This document shows, one piece after another, positions 21,301 to 32,561 of a stretch of DNA of 64,000 nucleotides. The position numbers were made by a program, and so were the translations under genes. The DNA is taken from NCBI GenBank assembly GCA_037178855.1, contig JASJZC010000005.1, positions 6,696,001 to 6,760,000 on the forward strand, given 5' to 3'. Source of the stretch: Oscheius sp. JU75 (lineage: Eukaryota > Nematoda > Chromadorea > Rhabditida > Rhabditidae). The notes beneath the pieces were generated by a model. That model was not told where the DNA came from and did not search any database. It worked only from the letters and a program-made list of their open reading frames with translations. Numbering within the stretch: position 1 is the first letter of the stretch; each line of letters opens with the position of its first letter.

Positions 21301-24300
21301 AGCTGGAAAGGGAGTGACCTATTCAGACTTCCTTATATCTACTTCGACTGGACAGTGCACGAACAATGTGAACATTCGAAGCAATAATCCCTTTGGCATA
21401 TTTTTTCGAAATCTCTTCCTCTGTGTACAAAAAACGACCCGGATGTTATCACTCATCTGCAAGCTCATTTTACTCCAGAATGGAACGGATTATGGGAAAT
21501 GAGTAGACGATATTATGCGCGTCTCAGTCATCTGGCTTTTGCTTTTTTTCAAAAGCTAGAAGGACAAAATATTGTCGGATTAGCAGACTATGGACATCGA
21601 GTTCAGAAAGGATCAAACTGGAAGCAGACGGAGAACTGGACCAAACAAATAATTTTGTTTTGGTTTTACGGTGACCACGAACTGACCTTCATACTGTTAC
21701 GTGATCTTGGTAAAGGCGTCGAAATGATTGACACATACAAAACAACAGCAGTGGATTTGAAAGAAAATGTGTCACGGATATTAAGGCATCAGGAAAGGTT
21801 TAGGAAATTTTTCCGACAGAATGACCACCGAGCAGGCTAGAAACGCTACTTTGAACTCACTCTCGACTAACATTTCTTTTACCCTCTTGTCTATGACCCG
21901 AGTGTGTCGCACACATGATTCAATATGTTCTACAAGTATTGTTGAGATCGACTGTTCGACAGCTGTTTTTCGCAATTCTCGCGTTTCTCATCCCAAATGG
22001 CTTTTGTTTATCGTTTTGCCTTTGAGAAGTTCTCAAAGCCTATACGACTTTCGAACGACCTTTCCCAGCAGCAAATTTTAGGCTGTGCAAAGGAAATGTA
22101 GCTGACCACGCTTCATGATTTAATGTGATACAATTGGTAGTTCTGAGAGGGAAAGCATAATCAAAATAAGAGATGGTAATTTGCCCTCAGTATCGCTAAA
22201 AGAGACTCTTGTGAACATGTGACGCAGCTAATTGCATGCTAAAATAGGACTCTGGGTGCAGGAGCAGAGACATCTTTAGCAGATATTCTGACGTCCTGGG
22301 ACCAAAAGTGATTGCGGCCAGGTAGTAGTCTCTCGAGTCATTAGCATTCATCAGCGCCCGCGCAAAAGAAAACAAGTTGAAATTTGGAAAAAAAAGTGCA
22401 ACCGGGTGTTACTGTATCTCTCTATTCGTAATCACTGTTTTCGTGGCGTGCGATTCGAAACGGTTCCCGGGCCGACCAGCTCAAATTGACTTGTTTCTCT
22501 TTCAAGAGAGAAAAGGACACCTGCAATTTTGAAAGTGTTTACTTGGTCATCTTGCAAGTGAAAAGGTTGTCTTTCACAGTGCACAGAGGAATCTTCGAAG
22601 GAGGGATTTGTGGTTCGAATAGACAAAATGGAGCTGTTGCATTAGGCTTTCTGTGGCACTATTCTAGAGAGTACGGAAGCACTGTAGATTTTGCCTGATC
22701 AACGAATGCGTTATTCAGACTGGTCCCAGTTTCAGTTCAGATGTTAAATACTCTTCACAACTTTGTATAAAGAGCTGTCTAGCGTCACGAAGAATTAGAC
22801 TGTTCACTAGCTGAATCAGGAACATGAATCCTACCTTTGCAACTGGCATATTGCGTCTGTAACACATGTCAAATTATACCGGATAACTTAACATATTTTT
22901 GTAGCCTTTACTGTTAAGCATTATGCACGACAAAAGATGATACGTCGAGTCAGGAGAGTTTAAGTTTCAAAAAGAGCATTGGGTCGCTCTGCACAGGAGC
23001 GAAAGCGACTGACGAATTGTTAGTGTTTGAAGAAAACAGTGTTAGCAAAATTCTTAACTTCTACGAAATACATAGTGTTTTTCCGTTTGTGGAGACCTCC
23101 AATCGGCTCAAAACTGCGCTAAACCAGTAAGCTAGCGTGTCCGTGTATGGGATTGTAATTTCTACTTTTGGCAAGTCTTAGAACATTCGAAATTGTAACT
23201 GATGTTGGATGCTTGTCTACAAAATGAATCGGAAAGAAGTTTGAAATGAGATGAAGAAATATTTTCCTGTTTGAAAAGTCTGGTATGACGTCCTACTATG
23301 CTCCCCTTCCTTGTTTCCTAGTATCGAACCCGACTATTACTGGTGATCTTCTAGTAGAATTCAACGTCACAGCGGCTGTCCCCGGGTCTAATCAGTGATC
23401 ACTGACCATTACGTAGATGAGTATTTTTCAGCAGAATACTCTCTTAAATAATACCCCATTTTGGGAAGTGAAAAAGGAAGTGACAAACAGACAACTGTGT
23501 CGTCATCAATAACCGGGTCCGATCAGACCCGAAACTCATTACAGAACATATTTACTCGCTTTCTGCAAGTTTCGAATCAGCACAGAGTAACTGTTCGTCA
23601 AATGTCTACGATAGATGAACAATGGCTGAAGGAGAAAACAGTTCTCTGGTACAAAAACACAAGAAACAAACAAAAGACCGCGCATCTCAACGATAAATCC
23701 CTGCTGGAGAAACTTCAGATACTTACAATCAGATCAAAATTGAGCTTAGTAACTGGTATTCCGGTCACAACCAAACATTGGCTTCAAATATTTGATTACT
23801 AAACACTTGTTACCAGAAAAGATCTAGTAGCTCGAAAGCTTTGTCACAGACACACAGTTCAAAATAATCGGGCAAAACTAAAACTTCAAGGAAGAGAAGG
23901 CCGAGCACATTTGATTTTTGTTACTATTTTCGCGATTTAGCGAAAGAGGTAAAAAACAAGGGATGCCTAGAACATGCTAGGTACCCTAGACCGCAAATCT
24001 TTCGAATGGTATAGTTTATAGTCTGTCGAACCTTTCGAATGGAACAAGCTTTTGTAGCACAAACTAACGGAAAGGCAAGGGCGAACAAGTTGTCGAGTTC
24101 CAACGTATCTCGTCCTTTATACCACTTCTGATAGTCCAGGAAGTATACTATTTCAATCTCAAAAAATTACGTTCATCACACTTACAACTACAACTGCGTC
24201 AGTCAGTGTTACAGGTAATGAGGCATTTTCTGACCGAAATGTTTCAAACGCCTGACGTCCTCATTCTTTTTACTGCGGACTATGCGTCAACGGACCTCAC

Positions 24301-25620
24301 AATTCTGAACTTAGGTTCGAACAAGATAAATATTGTGTTCAAATACCGGGAAGAAGAAGCTAGAGGAGAGAGAATGAGGGTACAGTATGGAAGTACAGTA
24401 TAGTCTAGAGGTTGAACTTTCTTACAAATCCCGATATTATTAGAACTTAACTTCTGGTGGATTTCAAATGACATCAGTTTACTATGGGGCTTACACTAGG
24501 TGTTCAAATAACTGACTGAGGATTAGGCTTGATTTCTTGATCGGAGACGAAGAGTCTCTTTTCGGATCTAAAGCATTCATTAAAACAGGTTGACGTGAGT
24601 TCCTGGCAAGCTGAAACAGTCTAGAGAGAGGAGAGAGAGGGAGAAAATAACTAAAAGAGATACTGCCTAACAGCTGTACCTAAGTATTTCCAGAAGCTCA
24701 TGGATAAAGCTCGTAAAGCTATGCTGTAATCTTTTGACAAATGGTAGGACACGCAGATGTCGGAGCCGAGTTAAGAATGAAAGTGGAGCGACCCAAAAAA
24801 AAACAACAGATAGACCAACTACGCACCCGAATTCAATGAGGAACACCTAGTGACCTAGGTGGGTGTCCTTCAAAACACCTAAATTTAAAACGTGGTCGTC
24901 TTTGGTCAACAACGTGGGCACTGTTGTCACCTGGTTTTTACTGTTGTAAATTCCAACAGCCACAGACCACACAGGTCAGCGAGGGCTCACTACAATGGAA
25001 GAACAATCCGACTTCCAGGAAGCCGTAATTTGTATCCACCCTCAAGTTCATTCTCTCATACACAGCCTACGAATCTAGAAAAGGAAGTTTCTTAAAGTTT
25101 GGAAACGAATCTCGGTTACGGTGGTCAGAGAAGGGGATAAGCACAGATTACTGAGAAAAGTAGTAGCCTTTGTAAACAGGCTGTCATTTGCAAAATATAC
25201 ACTGAGAATAGTAGGTTCGAGGATTAGACTGTTGAATACAGTCTGGAGATGGAAAGTATGATAGTTTATAACGGAAAAAAACAATGGGCTGCAAGGCTAC
25301 ATATAGGACAAGGAACTTACAGTATTTCAAAACGTTTAAATAAAACAAGTTAGGCCACCTAAATTGTTCTATTTAAACCTATTTAAACAAAATTAAATAT
25401 GTTAAACCCTTTTCCTATCAAATCCGACTCCCTATCCAGATACCCTAGAGGGGCTGAATGACAATCATAACCTGATTCCTTTGATCTCTACGCGGTTCTA
25501 TTCCTCCCTGTCAACCTGTCTTGGCCCCCTTCCCTCTCAATTCAACTCGCCCACAAGTTTCCAGCCAGTCGAGCTACTCATACAAGAGCAGCATTCTCCC
25601 CACGAAGCTATCCCCAAACT
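18334..25620. other. Gene-poor interval of 7.3 kb
   Basis: No open frame here could be linked to a domain or to a convincing exon chain. The longest isolated frames are 21499-21840 and 23461-23802 on the plus strand (113 codons each); both lack signal peptides, family motifs and clear codon bias, so I leave them uncalled. A decayed R3 repeat lies at about 22835-22960. Low-complexity A/T runs occur near 18908 and 18955. Distal regulatory DNA of the neuropeptide gene could lie here, but no specific site is evident. Confidence 0.45.
22835..22960. repeat. Decayed R3 repeat copy
   Basis: CCTTTGCAACTGGCATATTG, ACACATGTCAAATTATACCG and GGATAACTTAACA align with the R3 copies at 16660-16810 and 42590-42660, including the GGATAAC core and a weaker reverse partner (TTACTGTTAAGCATTATG). 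Confidence 0.45.
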
Positions 25621-25805
25621 GACTTGACTTGCAAACATTTAGTGTGCGCACAAAGTAGTGCAAATTAATTGCAATAGGTGGTCTGTCGAAATCTGAATCA
25701 TCACTTCAATGGCTTCAGACAGACAGAGACGCGAGAACAACTTAAAATAGATCAAATAGTCATCAGGAAGTGATGATTCAGATTTCGACAGACCACCGGC
25801 TTGAC
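25621..25805. repeat. R1 repeat copy with a perfect 31-base inverted repeat
   Basis: Shares GTGCGCACAAA, AGTGCAAATTAATTGCAAT and CAGACAGAGACGCGAG with the R1 copy at 4917. Inside it, bases 25677-25707 and 25767-25797 are exact reverse complements of each other (31 bases, starting GGTGGTCTGTCGAAATC), separated by 59 bases. The element begins with CTTGACTTGCAAAC and ends near CGGCTTGAC. This inverted repeat is absent from the 4917 copy, so it is either an inserted piece or the ancestral form. Confidence 0.7.
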
Positions 25806-26255
25806 TATAAAAGGAAAGGAGTAATGGGTCCACTATCTGCCTCGCCCTGAAAAACATGACTGGAGGTGAGGGTATGCTAACAATGATGATGAATTGGGAT
25901 GGTATTCGTCACTGTATTGGTGCTGGTCCGATAGAACAGCAAACAAATAATGGAGGAACTGCAACTTGCGTTATAGAAAGAGTTTGGTGCTACGCAAACG
26001 ATGGAAGGGTCTGGAACCAAAATAACTTTTTTCTTTAAACGTAAGGAGGTCAAAACAGCGTGCTCGGTGAACAATCCGATTTCGTCACAATTAGGTCATT
26101 GTTGAGAGGGAGTAGCGTGAGAGTGACGTAAGGACTAGAGCGGCAGGATGAGTCAGCTGAGTCAGCCTCTAAAACCTGAATGCGCGTCGAGAGAAACGCA
26201 GAGAAACGACTTCCGAAGCTCGTAAAAGATATGGATTTATTATGTATACTTATTA

Positions 26256-29200
26256 TCAATGTCGATACATGTTCCAGATAGAAAGACCAATATAGCCGAA
26301 CCACAGTAACACGAAAAAGGTACCCGATAAGAATTTGGGGACGGTAGGGCCGCCGAGTTCTGCCTTTCCAAAGAGACTGAGTTTTCGTCGGAGGAAGAGG
26401 ACGATGAGGAAGAGTATAGAGCAGCACATGAAGACTGTCACACTAAAAAGAAATAGTAGATGGTTCAAATAATGTGTTTAATCTGTCTTCATTCCAGTCG
26501 CTTACCTGAACCCTAGATCTCCAGCCCTGACCACGAATGGTTCTCCTTTCATCGACCAATAGATTGAAGCTATCAACCACGGCAATCCGAGTCCGAGAAA
26601 AACGTTCACAGAGTTTGATCCAGTCACGTTTCCGACCGCATTATCGGCATTATTATCCTGTAAAAAGCCATCTTCTGTGCAAAAACCAGCTATAGTCATC
26701 CACTAGTTATTTTGCACTAATCGGCCGCGTGGAGAAGCCTAATCAAGTGCAGAAAAACACTTTTCTTCAAGGAAGGCCATGTGCTCTTATTATCCAAACT
26801 AGTGGCTTCTTCGTCGTTAGATGATGAAGAAATGGCAAAGGCCAACATATTAGAGATTAGCCGATGAAGCATGTTCAGTTTGGAAGCGATGCAGGGACTT
26901 GTGAGTGTGCGCTTTGGAATGGAACACGGTTCTTTTATACCACACGGAACACACTTCCTATAGGCACTAATTGCAATTACGAAAGTCGGGAGAAAACTTT
27001 ATTCGTGTAACTCAGGACCTAGCAATTAAGAGAACCAAGATAGTTTGAAACAGCAAGAAACAAGTACTCTGATGAAACTGTGGCTAATGGATAGTGCGTA
27101 CAAAAAACCTTCCTTGAAGTTTTTTTTTTGAATTTCCGACCAAGATTTTAAGTTTATTAACTGTCAATGTGAAAATATCTCTCCCGTTTGTTGACTATTA
27201 AACAGTACTGCCACATTCCCTTACTCGCCTTTCTACTAGACCAGCAAAATTCGGGTCAGAAAGACTATCAAACGTCCAACAGAACACAAAGTTTGTACAA
27301 CGCGATCTCTACCCTATGGTTTGAACTTGCCATTTCCGGTTGCACCATGGCATTTCTCCTTATAAATTCTTCGGATTATTATACGCTCTGATTACGTCTT
27401 ATTTCAACTTCGGCGAACTCACACTTTGAGCTGCAATCTTGGAAGCAAATGTATCTGGGAGGGATGTTCCAAGCGCCACCAAGGTTATGGCCGTAGCAGA
27501 ATCTTTCAATCCAACCATACATCCGAAAATCGAGGCAAAATCTCCTGCAAAATGATCATTTGATTTCCCTGAACTTGATTAGTAGTCCTGTGAAAAATTA
27601 GTTGTTCTCCAGGAGAGATTGAGTACATTTTTTTCAGTTACAGTAGGACAATGGACATTGGGTACAAATAGGGAAAAATGTAGCTATTGTTCAAGTCGAA
27701 GAACGGGACTTGACTGAAGAAAGAGGGAACGAAACTCACCAACTACTGCTGTTATAAATCCGATAACCGCTAAGGCAACGGCAAAAGTGAGCCAGCCTCC
27801 AAGAATGGTCGGAGGAGGAACGAAGGCGAGCGAGAACTGAACTCGGAATTGATTCTGAAACAATCCAAAGCTACCTTCCAGGGGAAGGCCAATCCGTGGA
27901 GAAGACAATCAGTGAACGTGGCATTGGCCATGTCTCCTGCATTGACAGAACTAGCGTTCAGAATCTGAGCATTTCTGTAGCCACACATACAAAATAGGAC
28001 GAACCTGCTCCCTCCAGGAAGCTTGTCCCGGAGTCATTTGCCTCAAGTAGTGGTCCATCAGCTTACCAACATTGGTAATATTTTTCAGGACGTTATCGTC
28101 GGAAATGATTGTGACTGTACACTTTTTTCTCCCTCCAAGGGTAATATCTGCAATTTCTCGTTGGTCAGGCTTAACAGGAACCTACTGGGATCAGAGCATG
28201 AAGTCAACTCTACAACAAACGTCTCATCCTTTTCGTCCTGCTTGTCATCCACAATCTCGATGTCAATGTACTTTTCATATTCCTAAACTTGGTATTCACT
28301 CCTTGTGAGCGAAACTCACAGATCCATCAAAGACCAGCTTCCCGTTTGTTACGGGAATATAATCGAAATTGGCCTGGGCGGTGACATCTTGGGTCTCGTA
28401 CTGAAGAGAACAGCGTCCCTTATGAACTTTTCCTCGTCTGGTGACAAAGAGACGAGCCCAGCCGCAGTTCTCGGAATTCACCTGAAATGTTGTGTATCAT
28501 CAGAAGGTTAAAGTTATCTTACGTAGTTGGCTTTGACGAATTCAAAGGTTGGTTCGGCCATCAGCGATGCTGTGTCGTCAGGAAACCGTACTCTTGCCAC
28601 TGAACAATGTCCGAGCTTCGTCTTGTCACCTTCGTCCTGGTCCTGAAACTATTGTCTTGTCAATGTTCCGTTTCGCCTTACCTCAATTTTCAAGTGGACG
28701 TAGAAGACATGGTTCGGTCTCCAGTCGGCTCCCTCGACCAATTGAATCTGTATGTCTCTCGATTTTTCTCCAGGACCGAATCGGATCGACTCGGACTTCG
28801 CCAGGTAGTGGAGATCTCGCTTAGCTATTCCGTTGACAGTCTGGTAGTTGACCAGAACGGAGTTATTGCAGGGACCGCGACGAACAATCTGGAAAGCTTC
28901 TTCGAACATGAGGGACAGTAAAACTCACTGTCAGGACACAAAATCGATCGGCCTGGTCGACAGAATAAACTCGTGCGGTCCATTCGACTCTGGGCTTCTC
29001 TGAAACTTACAGTTACCGGATACCAGTCAGAATGACCCACTTCTACCGTCAGTTTCAGTCACTTCCGACTTCTTCATCAACTGTTCTATCTCCTGGTCTT
29101 CTGCGGATTTTTTCCATGAAGACGACATTTCTCTAACGGCCTTGATACGATAGTATAGTCGATCATGACTCTGTTCCTTGTTTAATCTGTAGGCCAAAAT

Positions 29201-30704
29201 TTTGGCCTGGTCTTCTGGAGACAGCGTGGGATAGACCCTGGCAATGTCTCTGGACAATGTGCGGATGCATTCCGTTGTCTCTCTTCTCGGTGTTCCGGCG
29301 AAACCCTGAACCTGTCAATATCTTTTCGTTTCACATCACTGGGAGTGTCAAAATGACCTTCTCCGTGTCGTTATTCGCGTGAGCGAGCGTGTGGTGGTCA
29401 CTTTTGGTCGATTACAGATTACGCACGGGAAGTGGCAACTTGCGAAAGGTTCGGCTCCCTTATAGTCTCGAACAATCAGAAGGTAGTGCTCCACTTATGT
29501 ACTCACGGTATGATCCGGTTCCAAACTGAGCTGACTGGCGTATCTCTTGATGTTACCATCCAGGTTCTCTGCACTTTTCCTCACATCCGCCATTTCCAGT
29601 TCCAGGTTTTCGCGAAGATGAGGCTTTCTGCTCTTCCACAACTGAACATTTTCCTCTCCTTCATAGCCACAATTCCTACCTGAACATCTGCCACGTAGGC
29701 AATAACGATCAGAATGAGGAAAAAGAACAAAGTGAGGGCGGCCTCCCATACTTCCACAACATCTGGCGATGTTACTTGGAGGATCTGAAACTTTTGCACT
29801 GCTTGTCAAAAGGTAACAGTACAATCAACAGCCAGATGTAAGCGAAAGTTCCGAAGAAGGCTGTCACGATGAAGACTTTGTAAGCATCGATTCTCTTTGT
29901 ATCAGGACTCGGAACCGCAAAGACACAAATGGCTGAAATACAGAAAAGGTTGAAGGCTGCTGAGCCGACAATCGTTCCAGGACCCAATTCCCCGGATCTG
30001 AATCCGTTTCCGACGATCTCGATGATCGAGAGAAGGATCTCCGGAGCACTGCTTCCTAAAGCCTTTAGAATGATTCTAGTATCTCTCTCTCTCTCTCTCT
30101 TACCATAAGAGTCAAATTGGCTACTGTCGGATTCCACACCCGAATCTCCTCGTACTCTTCTTCATTATCCCCTCCAGTCAAGACATTCTGCTTTCCTTCC
30201 TTCTTCACTTTCCTGCAAATTGGTGGACTGACCCACAGGGCGGCAAAAAGAGTCTCTCGTCAGGCTCTCCCTTTACTACTCGACCAGCAACGCAAATAGT
30301 GTTTCACAAAGGGGAATATTCGAGCCCTAACGAATCTGCGCAAATATCAGAGGACGTGGCAGCTGCGTTCTCTGAACATCCTTGTGTAACATTCGGTATT
30401 GTATCAAATCGTACAATGTTTGAGCAAAGACGTCATTTGGTCAAAATGCTGCCACAATAGGAACATTTGACATTGTTGGCAAAGATCTTCCCAACCTCTT
30501 ATTACGAGTATAGGCCCTTGAAAACCATTTAGAAGTGACTCACTTGGTAGTTGAAGTGATTCTTTCAATCGAGCACATGAATACGTCCGCCGCAATCGCG
30601 ATTCCAAGGAAACAATACAACAGTCCGGCAAGGTAAAACATGGAATTACGGAAGGTGGTTGCCATGGCCGGTATGATCAAACCGTCCGGACATGTCCGGT
30701 TCAT
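26256..30704 (-). CDS. ncx: Na+/Ca2+ exchanger (NCX family)
   Basis: Multi-exon gene ending MYRH-TGA at 26256. The first recognised exon (CPDGLIIPA then [18 protein letters not shown]) aligns with the NCX N-terminus. Its ATG at 30704 directly follows a TTCAG acceptor, so an upstream exon may be missing. Alpha-1 repeat: [18 protein letters not shown] with [11 protein letters not shown]. It is followed by [15 protein letters not shown], an acidic/coiled loop, two Calx-beta regions (about 28650-28910 and 28170-28480), and the alpha-2 repeat [14 protein letters not shown] with [13 protein letters not shown]. The protein uses the Na+ gradient to extrude Ca2+ at the plasma membrane. In Calx-beta 1, the acidic DDDxFEEDE-type calcium site of mammalian NCX is replaced by EGADWRPNH; in Calx-beta 2 the acidic DDKQDEKDE stays. 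The intron at 26700-27420 holds an R2 repeat. Confidence 0.92.
26955..27105. repeat. R2 repeat copy in an exchanger intron
   Basis: CACTAATTGCAATTACGAAA, CTAGCAATTAAGAGAACCAA and the end GAAACTGTGGCTAATGGATA followed by GTGCGT match the R2 element at 51860-52020 (CTAGCAATTAGGAGAACCAA, GAGCTGTGGCTGATGGATAG). It sits between the exons coding the two halves of the alpha-2 repeat of the exchanger. No coding content. Confidence 0.6.
30082..30100. repeat. (TC)n microsatellite in an exchanger intron
   Basis: A run of about nine TC units lies inside the short intron that splits the alpha-1 repeat between TLM and ALG. On the coding strand it immediately follows the GTAAGAG donor as a (GA)n tract. Confidence 0.85.
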
Positions 30705-32561
30705 TTTACCCTGAACATTTCAAATCAGAAAGCTTTAAAAGTTTTGAAGGGGTATAAAACGGAAATGGGGTCTCGTGTCAATAGGACTAGGGATCCGGGG
30801 AGAGAGAGGGTGGCACTCTCTGCATTGGGTAGAGAGGCTGGACCAAAAAAGGAGGGATGATCGGGCGCTCCTACTGCAGAATGACGTACTTTCGAGAGCA
30901 AAAATACGGAAAGGACGACTCGTGTGGGAAGAACCGGTAGAAAAAAGATGAGTCACAGAGTTGTACAGGGGAAATCCTTGTAAACGGTGTTCACTGTAAT
31001 AAATTTTCAAGTAATCGAAACAAAGCTTATTTGGGGTGTGGAAGAGTAGTAGAGTAACCTTAAGAGCTCTCCCTCTACCTTTAGTTTGCGAATTTTTGGG
31101 CTTAATGCCAAAAATAAGGAACGTGGACAAATGCAAAAAGTGCAGCGTCGTTTTGTTGCCAGCCTATCCATGACAACATAGGCCTCCTACTGCTCCAATT
31201 AGCGCATTCTGCCTCGTAGAGTGGACAGAACGCCTAGAAATTAATCCATTCCAGGGTTATTTGGGTACAAGAATAAGGGTATTGACAGCATAGTTTGCTA
31301 CAAAAGTTTGGAGTAAATTGAACAGTGATGAGTAAGAGAGCTACCGCCTTGATCTATGTCTCATGGATGATCAAGAGTCACGTGGATCGATACCGTTCGC
31401 TGGGGGACAGAGGCCACACCTTTCATTGCGGGTAGTAGGCTGGCGGTCGTGGTGGCCTCTCGCCAGCAAACAATGCCAAATACCGTCCAGGCTACGGCGG
31501 CGGTCATCTGCTCATAATTGCTCGTCAAAAAAGGAAGAAAGGATAAAAGGGAAATCACTCGTGTTTTCCCATGAAGATAAGGTCTCCTTCTTAACAGATA
31601 CATGTCAAAAATGCACTTACTGATAAAGTGTTGTTCAAAATCAAGGGAAAAATAGTTTCAAAGCACAGCCTAGTCTAACAATATTAGTTTACAAGTCAGC
31701 TCGAAGACAAATCTGGAAGGTGAATTCAGAAACAAGTTAGCAAATCATGTGTTGTTCAAGTGGAAATTCACGCAGACCTTCTATAGGGCCAGTGTCTTTT
31801 TACAAACAGGATTCTGAATCAGAAAAGTTGAATTCAAGCCATAAGCAGTCAGTCAGAGACTGCACAAACCCGATACCTTTCCCTAACCTCTCGTTGTCAT
31901 CATATTTCCGTCTCTTCGCTATAAAAACTGAGCCAGAAACATAAAAACTGATCAATCTTCAGAACGCCGAACACAAGTCTTGAGTCACAGTACCGTTCGC
32001 CTTTAACAAGTTGCTAAGGCTTCGAGCCTTCTTTTGAATAGGCTTCTTTTGAATACGCTGTCCTAAACAATCGAAGGTTGTCTCCTCTGCCAAAGATGAC
32101 TAGCCAAGATTTTGTTAAGCCACAGCTGAGTGTTGCTGCAGTTAAGTGTGTTATCAATGTTTGCATAGATGATAAGGTCTGGACAGCAAGCGTCTTCATT
32201 GTAGCTCTTAGTGTCATTCTTTTATTCCTTCAATCTTTTCTATAAAAATCAGTTTCCTTGTGTACTACATCGAAGGCACTTGAAGCAATAAGGAAACCTA
32301 AAAGTAGCTTTTATTACTGGGATACAAGTATCGAGTAATTGATAGGGTCTGAACATTTTACTGAACTGTAAGTAACAACAAATACTTTGATGGAGCTGGT
32401 GCTAATGGATAGTACGTTCCGTGCAGTACTCAAGTACCCTTTTTCTTTTGGAATAGCCACTATTTCAGAGATTAACTCTGATCCTCTCATACCTTGACAA
32501 CTGGTAACCAAGGAGTCTCCTCTTCTCGATTTCGATTGTTCCTCCAGTTTAATGTTCGTCG
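30705..32561. other. Intergenic upstream of the exchanger; R2 fragment
   Basis: No gene I can support. A minus-strand frame near 31460-31510 (MTAAVAWT...) could supply a first exon for the exchanger, since a donor after it would keep frame, but this is speculation. Around 32375-32425, GATGGAGCTGGTGCTAATGG and ATAGTACGTTCCGTGCAG form a decayed R2 terminus, with a weaker reverse piece near 32123 (AAGCCACAGCTGAG). Confidence 0.4.

Noticed and set aside
21499-21840. 113-codon plus-strand frame
   Set aside because: Same reasons; codon use looks random and no family similarity was recognised.
23461-23802. 113-codon plus-strand frame in gene-poor DNA
   Set aside because: Hydrophilic sequence without domain, signal peptide, splice partner or upstream acceptor; length is not beyond chance in 7 kb.
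24826-24872. Imperfect palindrome AACACCTAGTGACCTAGGTG
   Set aside because: Short arms with mismatches and no repeated copies seen; too weak to call a structure or site.
31361-31603. Minus-strand frame as first exon of the exchanger
   Set aside because: Frame-compatible splice exists but there is no similarity to NCX leader sequences and the intron would be unusually long; not enough to extend the gene.
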